DNA of 64,000 nt from Valencia hispanica (Eukaryota; Chordata; Actinopteri; Cyprinodontiformes; Valenciidae): NCBI GenBank assembly GCA_963556495.2, contig OY747702.1:39097180-39161179 (forward strand), given 5' to 3'. Below the pieces are notes generated by a model. The model saw only the letters and a program-made list of their open reading frames with translations. It was not told the origin of the DNA and did not search any database. The position numbers were made by a program, and so were the translations under genes. Shown here in pieces: positions 25,616-35,513 of the stretch; positions within the stretch are counted from its first letter, which is position 1, and every line of letters begins with the position of its first letter.

Positions 25616-26757
25616 CAGAGTCCTGCAATGTTTGTACCTGTTTCTAGATGGAAAAAACATCAATTAAAATTAATGGGTCTGGCAGAACTGGCAGAAGTGT
25701 CTTTACTGGGTGAAAAAATATTCATGTAATATTTTTGTTTGTTTAAGACTCCCAAAGAGAATCGTGTTGAGAGAGCATGCCAGAATATTCCAATAACTTT
25801 GCGCTGACAGCTAAATGTTCTCACTATCTTGGGAATTCTGCGCTGCCAGAGAGAGATTTTTCTGCAATTCAGGAACGAAGAACACAGGTAAAGCCAGGGA
25901 CTGTGGACGATATTTTCGTTCTGCACAGCAATCTTTGCAACAAATATATTTCAGCTGTGCAATATTGCAAATAAATAAAAGGGACATAATTCATTGTAGC
26001 ACTGTTGCCTTGCAGCAAGAAGGTCCTGGGTTCAAATCCCAGCCTGGGGTCTTTCTGCATGGAGTTTTCATGTTCTCCCGGTGCATGCATGGGTTCTCTC
26101 CGGGTACTCCGGCTTCCTCCCACAGTCCAAAAAACATGACTGTTAGGTGAATTGGTTTCTCTAAATTGCCCTTAGGTATGAGTGTCTGTGTGCCCCATGA
26201 CAGCTGGAGATAGGCACCAGCCAACCCCCCCCCCCCCCCTCGCAATCCTGCATAGGAATGACGGGTACAGAAAATAGCTAGATGGATGAATATGTTACAG
26301 ATTTTCTTCATCAAAGTGAAAAAAAAATTGGCAAAGACGGAAAATAACGCGATCCCTGATTTTATGTAAAGTATAGTAGAATGAATAATTTGTGTTGTAT
26401 TGCTTTGTAATAATGCACAGCGAAAATTTATTTGATGCAGAGATCACTGTGCAGAAACAAAATATTGTCCAGTCCCTGGTTTTAACTATGTTCTCTTTTT
26501 CTGAATCACAAATCCAGCCACAGAAAAGTCTCTCTGGCAGTGCTGAATGCCTAGATAGCAAGAATATTTCACCATCAGCGCAACATTGGGAAATATTCTC
26601 TCATGCTCTTTCCACCAACACCTTTTCTCACTCGCAACCTGCCCGCATTAAAGAGACTTCCTCCTGGACCCGTGAAATTTAATTTATGTATTTTTCCACC
26701 TGTGAAAAAACTTTATGCGGGTCACCCATGGGTACCCACCTCATTGCAGGACTCTAG
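25616..26757. mobile_element. Foldback (long inverted repeat) element with a SINE in its centre
   Basis: Two arms of about 370-390 bp face each other. The outer ends are AGAGTCCTGCAATG (25617-25630) and its exact inverse CATTGCAGGACTCT (26742-26755). Matching blocks inward on the left arm and the inverted right arm include GAGAGAGCATGCCAGAATAT against AGAGCATGAGAGAATATT, GCGCTGCCAGAGAGA against GCACTGCCAGAGAGA, and GCCAGGGACTGTGGA against ACCAGGGACTGGACA. A CAGAG-like start suggests a hAT-type non-autonomous element, but no 8-bp target duplication was seen. No transposase is present. Confidence 0.75.
25998..26290 (+). mobile_element. SINE-like repeat with Pol III box B, nested in the foldback element
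   Basis: Starts TAGCACTGTTGCCTTGCAGC and carries GGTTCAAATCCC, a good RNA polymerase III box B. Then follow TCTGCATGGAGTTTTCATGT, CTCCGGCTTCCTCCCACAGT, CTAAATTGCCC, a C-run of about 14 at 26226-26239, and a GATGGATGAAT end like the Rex3 tail. Related copies lie at 32796-32920, 58596-58915 and, inverted, 61925-62205. The shared tail suggests mobilisation by Rex3-type machinery, which is inference. Confidence 0.75.
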
Positions 26758-27158
26758 ACTGCAAGTTATAGTTGAGGTTTCTCCACACAGAACGGCAAAG
26801 GGAATGCATTTTATTGTTGCGCATATTCTTCTGGGGCAAGTATATAGCCAACATTGTTCTTTGTGCTACGATGTGGATTTTAATTATTCTTGGAAGCCAA
26901 CAACCTAATGATGGTTTTCAGTGCCGTTTGAAAAACAAAACACATAAGCTTATGGGTTTCAACTTTTATTGTTTGAATAAAGATACAATTTTCAGTTCCT
27001 GTTTATACACTGCAGTGCATATTGTAATGAACGGGAAACAGATTAATACAGATGTACATTTATATAGTCTATATAAATAATTAATAATAATTGTAACCAG
27101 CAATCTTCAAACCACACTCAAGTTTATGATCATTGTCCCCAGCAATTTTACAAACAAA
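26758..27158. other. No recognised feature
   Basis: AT-rich spacer between the foldback element and the retroviral insertion. Short frames only. Confidence 0.6.
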
Positions 27159-27163
27159 CTGAC

Positions 27164-27582
27164 TGTTAGGTTATTTTAGCTTCACAGGTAACCTAGAAAG
27201 GAAAGCACGCACAGAGGAGATGTGAAATGTGTTTGCTCAATTGAGGGAGACCGTGCAGTAACATAAATGACACACCAGTCTGAGTTCCATTCCAGCAGAG
27301 TCTCAAAGATGTTGAGAATCCCATCTTCTATTTATTCACACATTTGAACCGTTTCACCACACCCACATAATCTTATCTTATCACCATACAACACACAGCA
27401 GAACTGTTTCTAACGGTTTGTAGGTGCATCCTGTTTGGACAGCATATTTTTGCAAAGTCAGCTCCTTATAAGCACATTTCCTTAAGAAAGTTCTTACCCC
27501 CACACTAAAAGTTACTTCCCTTAGTCTTGACACACAAAGTTAAACAAAAGAACAGACTGTTTTTATCACATACTCTCCAACA
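27164..27582 (-). repeat. 3' LTR of the endogenous retrovirus
   Basis: On the plus strand it runs from TGTTAGG to CTCCAACA, so the LTR has TG...CA ends. On the coding (minus) strand a TATA-like CTTATAAGG lies at 27464-27472 and a polyadenylation signal AATAAA at 27331-27336, in the right order for U3-R-U5. It is followed outward by the CTGAC duplication. Confidence 0.95.
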
Positions 27583-27592
27583 TTTCCCCCCT
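27583..27592 (-). other. Polypurine tract of the retrovirus
   Basis: The minus strand reads AGGGGGGAAA immediately before the 3' LTR. This is the position and composition expected for the plus-strand primer of retroviral replication. Confidence 0.85.
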
Positions 27593-27857
27593 GAAATGCA
27601 GTCTTAACAACTCTAGTAAAAGAAACAATAAAAACATCCGTCTGTAAAAAATATGAAGCAGATCTATGTATAAGATAAAAATGACAAACAACAAAGAGTC
27701 ACAAAAATAGTAGTAAACCCAATAAAGGATAATTTTAAAAGTAATTGTTAAAACTAGATACTTGTAAAATTAACTCTTAAACATCCTTCACACAACGGCT
27801 ACCTTGAAAGTAGTTTACATTGTAGAATTCATTAAAATTAACTTAACAAGCATACTC

Positions 27858-28562
27858 CTATTTCACATCAGGTGTTTCTTCCTCACATAGCTGCAATAGG
27901 GAATATTGGACCATAGTATTGGTAAGCATTTTGGCCATCATGTGTTTAATACATGGTAAAATACAGGACAAAAATAAGCAAAATAGAATCAGAATGACAA
28001 TAAAAGGCATTGCAATTTTCAACAGAACTCGATACCAACGTCCAGTGTTCAACCATGACATAAAATCCCAGGGAACAGTTTGTGATTCTAGTGACTTCAG
28101 GAAATCAGCAAGTCCTCGCACTTTGTCATGGATGAGAGTCCAATTGTCATGTGTAGATGGGATGTAAGTACAACAATGTTCTCCAATCACTGTACACAGT
28201 CCCCCATCTGACGCGAATAGAGTGTCCAAGGCAATTTGGTGTTGCATTAGCATAGTTCTCATGGCTGACTTTTCAGGATCGTTTGTCAGCAGATCAGACA
28301 TTTCCGTAAGGATGTCAGTGATGTTTTCCAAGGACCACCAGACTTCGGTCACGGCTTTCATGAGGCTTGACACTCCTATCATGGGAAAAATTGAATAGAA
28401 GACTCCTTTAGCATCGTTGTAGAGTGGTTTATGTCCATCATTATCAGTGAATGGAAAGAACTTCCGGACCGGTGAGAAATCACGTTTCTTCAGCTCTGAT
28501 GATGATAATCTGCCAAAACCATTCTCTGAGATGATATATGAGGATGGTTGCAGTCGAGCCAA
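27858..28562 (-). pseudogene. Retroviral Env, transmembrane-subunit region (234 codons open)
   Basis: Open minus-strand frame covering the end of the surface part and the transmembrane subunit. Near residues 142-150 a cysteine motif CX6CC is visible (CTVIGEHCC), preceded by an HQIALDTLFASDGG stretch in the position of the immunosuppressive-like region of gammaretroviral-type Env. A hydrophobic anchor lies around residues 182-205 (FIVILILFCLFLSCIL) and a short cytoplasmic tail follows. The frame is separated from the upstream surface part by about 140 bp containing a break, so the annotated methionine is probably internal. Family membership is inferred from motif order. No functional claim is made. 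Confidence 0.8.
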
Positions 28563-28700
28563 ACTGCAGGTACCACACCAGTCTTTAGGGAGGTAAAGGT
28601 AGAAAGTATGTCCACATTTCCAAATGTAGCCATCAGGTGTTCCTAGGCCCCTTTGTGAAGGTACTTCCAGTAGGTACAGTATGTGCCATCAGGACTGTTG

Positions 28701-29126
28701 TCACGGAAACCAGAAATCCACTGCTTCAGAGCTGTTTCCTGGTTCAGTCCAGATTCTGTTATGGTTAGGATCACAACAATGAGGTAGGACCGAACAATTT
28801 CTATTGTAGTGGTCAATCATTAACTTGTACAACAAGCAAATAGTGTTGTTTAGAGTGGTAGGTACAGCTGTCATCGTGGGGACTTCCTCCGAGTGATGGG
28901 GAATCCAGGAACAAACATAACAACTAGTGTTAAAACCTAAACGTTTAGCAGTCAAATTAGCTACTTGGTACCAGGTGTTCTTAAAAACGTGGTGGGAGTT
29001 AATTACAAAATTTTTATCTCGTGATGGGGTAGTGTATGAATTCATCAGAAGCCATAACACTGCAAAGCTTAGCAATGTCAGACCAGATAATGTAATAATT
29101 TTCATGGTGTTGGCAGAGAAAAACAA
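28701..29126 (-). pseudogene. Retroviral Env, N-terminal part with signal peptide
   Basis: A 141-codon frame directly downstream of integrase on the coding strand. It begins with a hydrophobic leader (ITLSGLTLLSFAVLWLL, residues 11-27) typical of an Env signal peptide. It contains several N-glycosylation sequons (NLT, NTS, NNT, NCS, NSS) and multiple cysteines, as expected for a surface subunit. It stops before reaching the frame at 27858-28562. A complete surface subunit would be longer, so material has probably also been lost. Confidence 0.7.
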
Positions 29127-29261
29127 CTGGATGAATAGCCCCTCTTTTCAGAGAGTTTGACCACTAGGTGACAGGACTGCTTTTCTGCTGGGGTTTGAGA
29201 CCAAAGGCCCTAGTGGTACCAATGCCCTTTGTAGCCCAGACTTCCTCCTGTCACACGTCTA

Positions 29262-29648
29262 TTAATCCAATTGTCTCTGCAGTTTGCAATGTGAAAGGTG
29301 AATCCAGGAAGGTCTCTTGGCAATCTTCACAGCTGTGGGAGTGGCTAATAGAACTTGGAAAGGTCCTTCCCACTTTGGGCTTGTCCAGTTCTTTCTCTTG
29401 ATGACTCTGATGAATACCCAATCTCCAGGCTTTATGGGGTTCTCAGGATCCTGTAACACAGAAGAAGATACAGGCAAACTATGTGCTCTTTGTACTTCTC
29501 TAGTCTGAATAATTTTCCTCATGTAATCAGCTAGGGTTAATTCTTCATCTGCTTTTTGTAGGCCTGGTGCAGTAATGGGCAATTTATATGGTCTACCATA
29601 AATTATTTCAAAAGGAGTTAATCCCTGATTTGTTGGGGTTATTCTCAT
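29262..29648 (-). pseudogene. Retroviral integrase, C-terminal domain
   Basis: A 128-codon frame with the phrases TNQGLTPFEIIYGRP and PGDWVFIRVIKRKNW, then WEGPFQVLLATPTAVKI, which is the GPY/F-type C-terminal module of gammaretrovirus-like integrases. It lies downstream of the catalytic core frame at 29711-30229 in a different open frame; the 60-bp junction contains stops, so integrase is split. Env begins about 135 bp further on. Confidence 0.85.
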
Positions 29649-29710
29649 ATAGAGTTTAACTTAATCTAAGCATTCTGTCCATGGCCTTTTTGTTTCTTCC
29701 ATACATTTTC

Positions 29711-30229
29711 TTAGCCTGCTTTTATTGTCCCATTATTTCTTTCAACCAGACCTGCACTTTGAGGATGATAAGCACAATGATTTTTTAACGCTATTCCTAA
29801 ATGTTTTGCCATGTTTTGAACAACTTCATTAACAAAATGTGGTCCATTATCTGAGTAGATAGTCTCTGGTATGCCATGATTGGCAATGATTGTTTTGCAT
29901 AACGCTTTTGCCACTGTTAGTGCATCATTTTTGGCTGTTGGAATAATCTCAACCCACTTAGAAAATGCGTCAATTATGATCAGGCAGTATTTATAGGAAC
30001 CACTCTGTGTTAGTTCAATAAAGTCCATGTGTATAGTTTGGAAAGGCTGGTTTGGTTGGGGAAACTGGCCACGTTTTAGTCTCATGTTTCCCTGAGGATT
30101 GTGCTTTACACAAATAACACATGATCTACAAAAAATTTTTAAGTAAGTTTCTAGATTGTATGTTGTAAAGTGTTGTTGTATTATACTAACCAACCCCCCT
30201 GTTGACACATGGCAAGGGCCATGGGTCAA
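29711..30229 (-). pseudogene. Retroviral integrase, zinc-binding and catalytic core
   Basis: The frame opens with THGPCHVSTGGL and reaches CRSCVIC, the His-Cys zinc-binding module (the first histidine context appears slightly altered). The rve core follows, with the three acidic positions visible: D in HMDFIEL, D in YSDNGPHF and E in GLVERNNG. The spacing between the second and third is as expected for retroviral integrases. The core residues look intact, but the frame stops soon after the glutamate and the C-terminal domain is in another frame. Confidence 0.9.
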
Positions 30230-30259
30230 TATTGCTGCTGCCTTGAAAAGGGATTTAGG

Positions 30260-30526
30260 TTAAACAGGTTTATTATGTACAACATACAGTCCATCATCAT
30301 TGAGGGTGGCTCCTTTTGTTTTCCAAAGTTGCCTTTCAGCACTAGGTGCATGAGTTTGCATGTCTTTTGACACTGTGTGGCTGATTAAGTTGTTATCACA
30401 ATCAACACTGAAAATGTCTGAAACTCCGTGGTGGCCCTCAGCAGCTTCTCTTGCCACCATGTCTGCCAGTCTATTCCCCTTTGAACTTGATCTTTCCTGA
30501 GGTATGTGCTGTACATTTACAGATGG
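30260..30526 (-). pseudogene. RNase H / pol linker remnant
   Basis: The open frame carries GNRLADMVAREAA, typical of the C-terminal end of retroviral RNase H. Upstream on the coding strand, beyond the nested solo LTR, the phrase QLLEAVLLPSKLAICKC continues the same domain near 30846-30890. The solo LTR splits this domain and at least one frameshift is also present. The start codon of the open frame lies inside the inserted LTR and is not a real start. Confidence 0.8.
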
Positions 30527-30843
30527 TGTCACGCTGCCCTATTCCTGCCTGATTGTGTTCACCTGTCTGTCTCATCATCCACACCTGATCCTACTCACCT
30601 CCTGCCTTTAAGACCCCTCACTTCCTTTCACTCCCGGCCCGATCATCCTAGTCCTCCTTCCTCCTAGTCCTCTATTGTCTTCATCTCCATGGTGTGTCGT
30701 CTTCCTGCCTCTTCGTTCCAGCCCGATGTCCAGTGTCTCCGTTCACCACCATCATCACGATCTCCTCACTTTAATAAAACATCCTGCACCTTCCTTCAGC
30801 GAGTGCGTTTGGGTCCATTCTCCACACACCCCGTGACAGATGG
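30522..30843 (+). mobile_element. Ty3-type solo LTR nested in the retrovirus
   Basis: An LTR of 312 bp (30527-30838) with TGTCACG at one end and CGTGACA at the other, flanked by perfect 5-bp duplications GATGG (30522-30526 and 30839-30843). AATAAA at 30773-30778 gives the sense orientation. The ending GCGTTTGGGTCC...CCCGTGACA is like teleost Ty3/gypsy LTRs. No internal region remains, so it is a recombination product. It interrupts the RNase H remnant and is younger than the provirus. Confidence 0.9.
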
Positions 30844-30898
30844 CTAGTTTACTCGGAAGTAACACTGCTTCTAAGAGTTGCATTAATAGGTTAATAGA

Positions 30899-31042
30899 TT
30901 AATAGGTTTTCCTAATTGGTCGGGTAAAATCTGCAGGAATAAATCCCAATAATTCTAAAATTACTACAACGATTATTACAATTAAAATGATAGTAAAACA
31001 CGCAATAAGAAACGTTGTTTTTTTCTGGATAAAATCAGGCAT
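30899..31042 (-). other. Small hydrophobic open frame (47 codons) in the retroviral leader
   Basis: Minus-strand frame starting MPDFIQKK, followed by about 24 residues rich in I, V and L (FTIILIVIIVVVILELL), which would be a single membrane segment. It lies where gag-pol has been lost, between the leader and the RNase H remnant. I do not recognise it. It may be a leftover of a deleted gene or a chance frame in AT-rich DNA. Confidence 0.3.
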
Positions 31043-31756
31043 TAGTTCCAATTTATTTTTTGTTTTTGTTTTAATTGTTTTAAGGATCGTATAGTTTTAT
31101 GTTCCGGTTTCATGTACCCTCATTTTGATTCAATAGACTTTTCTAATCGAAGAACAGTACAATTTTTAGATCCGCACTGGACGTCCCTTGAATGCCTTTC
31201 TCTCCGTACGTTAACACCGTCAGGTTTCAGGAGGAAATGGCATGCATAAGGATTATGTCGTGTGCCTGCTTAACTTATACCAACCTAAGGTCGGTACTTT
31301 TGTTTTTGAGTTCTGCTGTTTTGTATTTTTACTGCCTTCAGTGGCGTTCTTTATATCCCTCTGAGGTGGTTTTAGATTTCACCGATCTAATCCGTTACAA
31401 CCTTCCCATATAATCAACTGTTTTATACCTATTTTATTCCTACTTTGTCCCGGGAAGGCTCAATACCTGACTCCCTAGTCAGAGGTTTAAAACGTCTTTT
31501 AAACCTGAACAGCAGAACTATACCCTCTCTGTCTTAGTTAGATATTTTTTAAAATAAGGGTGCAAAAAACCAAACTGGTACTCACAAACTCCCCCCTGTG
31601 CGAGCGATTCAAACCGAGTCGATCGCAAGGTACCAGGGGTGAAGGTGTCCGGCGGAGCTAAGACAGCTGGCCAGTGAAGCAAAAACGCAGCCTGGACTTT
31701 GGTGAAGGCGGGATCCCTTTCAGCCCTCCGGCGAAGACCTTCCCCCGAGGACCAAG

Positions 31757-31774
31757 CGTCGAGTCATGGCACCA
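31757..31774 (-). other. Primer binding site, tRNA-His-like
   Basis: Four bases inside the 5' LTR the coding strand reads TGGTGCCATGACTCGACG. The first 15 bases complement the vertebrate tRNA-His 3' end (CGAGTCACGGCACCA) with one mismatch. The tRNA sequence is from general knowledge and was not searched. Confidence 0.75.
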
Positions 31775-31778
31775 GAAA

Positions 31779-32197
31779 TGTTAGGTTATTTTAGCTTCAC
31801 AGGTAACCTATAAAGGAAAGCACGCACAGAGGAGATGTGAAATGTGTCTGCTCAATTGAGGGAGACCGTGCAGTAACAGAAATTACACACCAGTCTGAGT
31901 TCCATTCCAGCAGAGTCTCAAAGATGTTGAGAATCCCATCTTCTATTTATTCACACATTTGAACCGTTTCACCACACCCACATAATCTTATCTTATCACC
32001 ATACAACACACAGCAGAACTGTTTCTAACGGTTTGTAGGTGCATCCTGTGTGGACAGCATATTTTTGCAAAGTCAGCTCCTTATAAGCACATTTCCTTAA
32101 GAAAGTTCTTACCCCCACACTAAAAGTTACTTCCCTTAGTCTTGACACACAAAGTTAAACAAAAGAACAGACTGCATTTATCACATACTCTCCAACA
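31779..32197 (-). repeat. 5' LTR of the endogenous retrovirus
   Basis: Same length and ends as the copy at 27164-27582, with about 1.7% differences. The polyadenylation signal on the coding strand is at 31946-31951. It is flanked by the matching CTGAC. Confidence 0.95.
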
Positions 32198-32202
32198 CTG
32201 AC

Positions 32203-32780
32203 GCCCTTGGCGGACACTTAGGAATGCTGGAAAATGCCGTCTGTTCTGTCCATTTTGGGTAATGAACCCCAACATCAATATTGTTGATTGGCTTATACAT
32301 TGGCCTAAACCCCATAGTCTTAATTACACAGTGAGCGAAAATCATAAAATTAGATGAAGTTGGGGGCCAGCCTTGATATTTTTACAAAAAATAATTACAA
32401 ACATATTAATATGAAAACAAGCAAAGCTGAATAATATAATGATATCACAAATAAAATGTCAAATAAAGCACAATAAAAAATTTAAAAGCCTTCTAAGTTA
32501 AATTTCCTTGATAATTTTCTTTCACAGTGTAATGATTGTAACAATTAGCAAGAAAAGGTGCATAAAGACGACATTCATTAAAGCTCTGTAAAGCTATGTG
32601 ATCTTCTGTTGTGCACACTAGTCCAAGCCACATACCTAAAATATCTTCTTCTAACTGATGTTTCTATTGAATGCCAATGAAGGAAGGGAACTCGTGTGTC
32701 CTGATTAACATGCAGCATAGGTAATGCATGCTCTGTCTACTTACAGGTCAGCTCCACTGAACTTTTGGAGTTATTGTGTA
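32203..32780. other. No recognised feature
   Basis: AT-rich DNA after the retroviral insertion. No repeat or gene is recognised. Confidence 0.6.
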
Positions 32781-32935
32781 GGCCCAACATGACTGTGATG
32801 GACTGTTGACCGGTCCAGGGTGTATACTGCCTCTCGCCTAATGATAGCTGGTGATAGGCACCAGTCCCCTGCAACGCTGCATAGGAATGACGGGTACAGA
32901 AAATGGATGGATAGATGGATGGCCCAATATGACTG
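32781..32935 (+). mobile_element. 5'-truncated SINE-like insertion with target duplication
   Basis: The body at 32796-32920 matches the last part of the SINE-like repeat (TGATGGACTGT, CGGTCCAGGGTGTATACTGC, ATAGGCACCAG, GAATGACGGGTACAGAAAA) and ends in GATGGATAGATGGAT. It is flanked by 15-bp copies GGCCCAACATGACTG (32781-32795) and GGCCCAATATGACTG (32921-32935), one mismatch apart. This is good evidence of target-primed insertion. Confidence 0.85.
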
Positions 32936-33512
32936 AACTCCAGGTTAATGTTGGCCCTCCTACCTCAATCTCCATCAATTTGGGTGTTCATGGAACAATT
33001 CATGCAAAAGTATTGAATCAGTTTTTTTAGTAGACCAACATTTCTGTATTACAAAATAAAGACAAAATCCAAATATGCATCAACATATCACCTAAATAGA
33101 AGCCAGAGATGTAGAGAGAAGAAAGCTTCACAAAATGCAAATAATTTGCCACACGCTGTCACTGCAGACTGCATGATAAGTGGACAAAAGAGAAGCCAAA
33201 ACCTACAAGTAATTGGAGATATAACCAGAAGAAATAATTTTCCACATCTGCAAAATCATCAAGGGTGGAAGAGAATGAGTAGGTATGTTCCTGTGGGTTC
33301 ATAATGTCCACTTGGTTAGACAAATGGGGAAATACCAATGGCTCAAAATGTACTGAATTTAGACTGGTTGTGGAAAATAAAATAAAAATTCTCCAGTGGA
33401 CCATGTGAAGCTGGGACTCTGACTATTATATATATAAATAGATTGGCTCTAGCAAAATGCAGGAACAACCTCAGATATCTCTCCTTGGTTCAGCTGAAAT
33501 TATGTTAGCCAT
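32936..33512. other. No recognised feature
   Basis: AT-rich spacer. The minus-strand frame at 33159-33404 has no recognisable domain. Confidence 0.6.
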
Positions 33513-34268
33513 CTAATTGTCATGTTTTATTTAAAGTACCTGATCCACATGGAGAACACAACAGATCTGAGCAGGTTTAAAAGGTTTATTGAACAGGTTG
33601 AATATGACATCAGGGACCAGGTGGAAACCGGAAACCGGTAGACTGGGGGAAGGCAGTTTCAGAGGTGAGCAGTCGGTAGAAGTAAATGATGGTTTGAGGA
33701 GTAAATGAATCTTACTGGAGAAGATGAGTAGTTGAACCAGAGGAGGGGAATGAATCCGGAGGTAACTGTGGGTGCTTGTGGTTTGGCGATCCAGGGAGGC
33801 TGAACACCACGGGTGGCGGTTGGAGGGCGGACAGGTAGAGGCTGGACGGCCAGAATGGCTTGAAGGTGAAGGAGCAAGCAGGAGCAAACTAAGACTGGAA
33901 TCCAGGATGAAGAACTGTTCAAGCACGAGCTGAGGATGAGACCGTTAACCCTGGAAGAGCACACAGAGGAATTAGTAGCAAGTATGCACAAAGATAAGTG
34001 TTGCTTAGCTCAGGAAACATGAGGGAACTCAGAAGGCTAGAGGTACTATGCTAGGCAGCATCAAATGTTTGGCACTCTGCTCCTTATAAAGCCGGCTGAT
34101 CACTGATGCCAGACAGGTATGAAGGTGGCACAGGAGGATAGCTCCACCCTCCAGCAGTGATGGAGAGCTCCAGCCTCTTGCAACGACCCCTGAAGGATTC
34201 ACAGAAAGATAAAGACAGGTGACAAAACATAGAAGTTCACACAAACACCCCAGACTCATGACACCAAT
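33513..34268 (-). mobile_element. Solo LTR, about 746 bp, minus strand
   Basis: Ends at 33518 (plus-strand TGTCATG) and 34263 (CATGACA), giving 7-bp inverted LTR ends. The flanks are CTAAT (33513-33517) and CCAAT (34264-34268), a 5-bp duplication with one mismatch. On the minus strand a TATA-like TTTATAAGG lies near 34084-34092 and an AATAAA at 33585-33590. There is no internal region. Type is probably Ty3-like from the ends. The 131-codon and 110-codon frames inside it are not taken as genes. Confidence 0.75.
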
Positions 34269-34724
34269 TCCAAGTCTCTCTGCTTGAGGAGACACAATTA
34301 AAGTGCACCTGCTCACATGCAAGGACAAGAGGAGACACAAGAATCAAGAACAAAAATAGAATACACAAGTCATGTAAACTCATTAAAACAATAGCATTCA
34401 TGACTTTTTAACGACAGCACAGTTTAACATGATTCTTATCTATCATTAAAGCACACAGTTTGGGGTTCAGAATAGTGTATATATGTTTGATGAATCCAGT
34501 TCTTTAACTTCAATCAACTGCTACTAAGGCAAGGCAAGGCAATTTTATTTGTATAGCACACTTTCACCAGCAGGGTAATTCAAGGTGCTTTACATGATTT
34601 GGTGATTTAAAAAAAACACATAAAAGAAACACACATTACACATGATACACAATAAAGCAAGAGAAAAAGAAAAAAGAAAAAGCAAGAGAGCATGAACACA
34701 TTTCATACATATGACATTAAGCAT

Positions 34725-35513
34725 TTACTCAAAGGCAATTCTAAACAGATGGGTTTTTAGTCTCGATTTAAAGCAGTTCAGAGTTTCAGCAGCTCTACAC
34801 TCGTCAGGAAGTCTGTTCCAGATAAGGGGAGCATAGAAACTGAAAGCTGCTTCTCCATGTTTAGTTCTGAGTCTAGGGATGTTTAGTAGGCTAGAGTTGG
34901 AGGACCTGAGTGGTCTTGGTGGTTGGTACCATGACAACAGGTCTTCAACATATTTTGGTGCTAAGCCATGTAATGATTTATAAACTAGTAAAAGTATTTT
35001 AAAGTCTATTCTCTGAGCTACAGGGAGCCAGTGTAAGGACTTTAGAACTGGGGTGATGTGCTCTACTTTCCTGGTTCTAGTGAGGACGCGAGCGGCAGCG
35101 TTCTGGATCAGCTGCAGCTGTCTGATTGACTTTTTAGGAAGACCTGTGAAGTTGCTGTTGCAGTAATCAATCCGACTAAAGATAAACGCATGGATGAGTT
35201 TTTCTAGGTCGTGTTGCAAAATCAGTCCTTTAATCCTAGAGATGTTCTTCAGGTGATAGAACGCTGACCTTGTTATTGCCTTTATGTGACCCTGGAGGTT
35301 CAGGTCTGAGTCCATTACTACACCTAGGTTACGAACCTGATCAGTAGTTTCTAGCTGTATTAACTGAAGCTGTGTGCTGACTCTTGATCGTTCCTCCTTG
35401 GGTCCAAAAATAATCACTTCAGTTTTGTTTCTATTCAGCTGGAGAAAGTTATGGCACATCCATCCATTTATTTGGTCAATGCATTGATTTAGGGTTTGCA
35501 TGGGGCACCCCAC
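34725..35513 (-). pseudogene. LINE family A ORF2, thumb and C-terminal region
   Basis: A 262-codon frame with [67 protein letters not shown] and a terminal [15 protein letters not shown]. These are the usual C-terminal blocks of the L2-like ORF2 in order, ending at a natural stop. The expected YADD box upstream is missing: the frame joins the CGVP block almost directly to [14 protein letters not shown], and the first-methionine start is an artefact of that junction. Confidence 0.85.

Larger units (their letters stand above)
27159..32202 (-). mobile_element. Endogenous retrovirus, minus strand, gag-pro-RT deleted
   Basis: Complete proviral frame with two 419-bp LTRs, a perfect 5-bp target duplication CTGAC (27159-27163 and 32198-32202), a primer binding site, a purine tract, a pol 3' part and env. 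In provirus order the 5' LTR is at 31779-32197 and the 3' LTR at 27164-27582. The LTRs differ at 7 of 419 positions by my count, so the insertion is fairly young. Gag, protease and most of reverse transcriptase are absent: only about 0.9 kb lies between the primer site and the RNase H remnant. Integrase and Env motifs are of gammaretrovirus-like type. Frameshifts in pol and env make it defective. Confidence 0.93.

Noticed and set aside
26030..26045. Possible tRNA gene around GGTTCAAATCCC
   Set aside because: Only box B is present and no cloverleaf can be drawn; the context is a SINE-like repeat.
30260..30532. Methionine start of the RNase H-like frame at 30532
   Set aside because: The start codon and first codon lie in the inserted solo LTR or its edge. 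The domain continues on the other side of the insertion.
33531..34340. Frames of 103-131 codons on the minus strand
   Set aside because: Two of the three lie wholly inside a solo LTR and the third starts just outside it; none has recognisable protein text.
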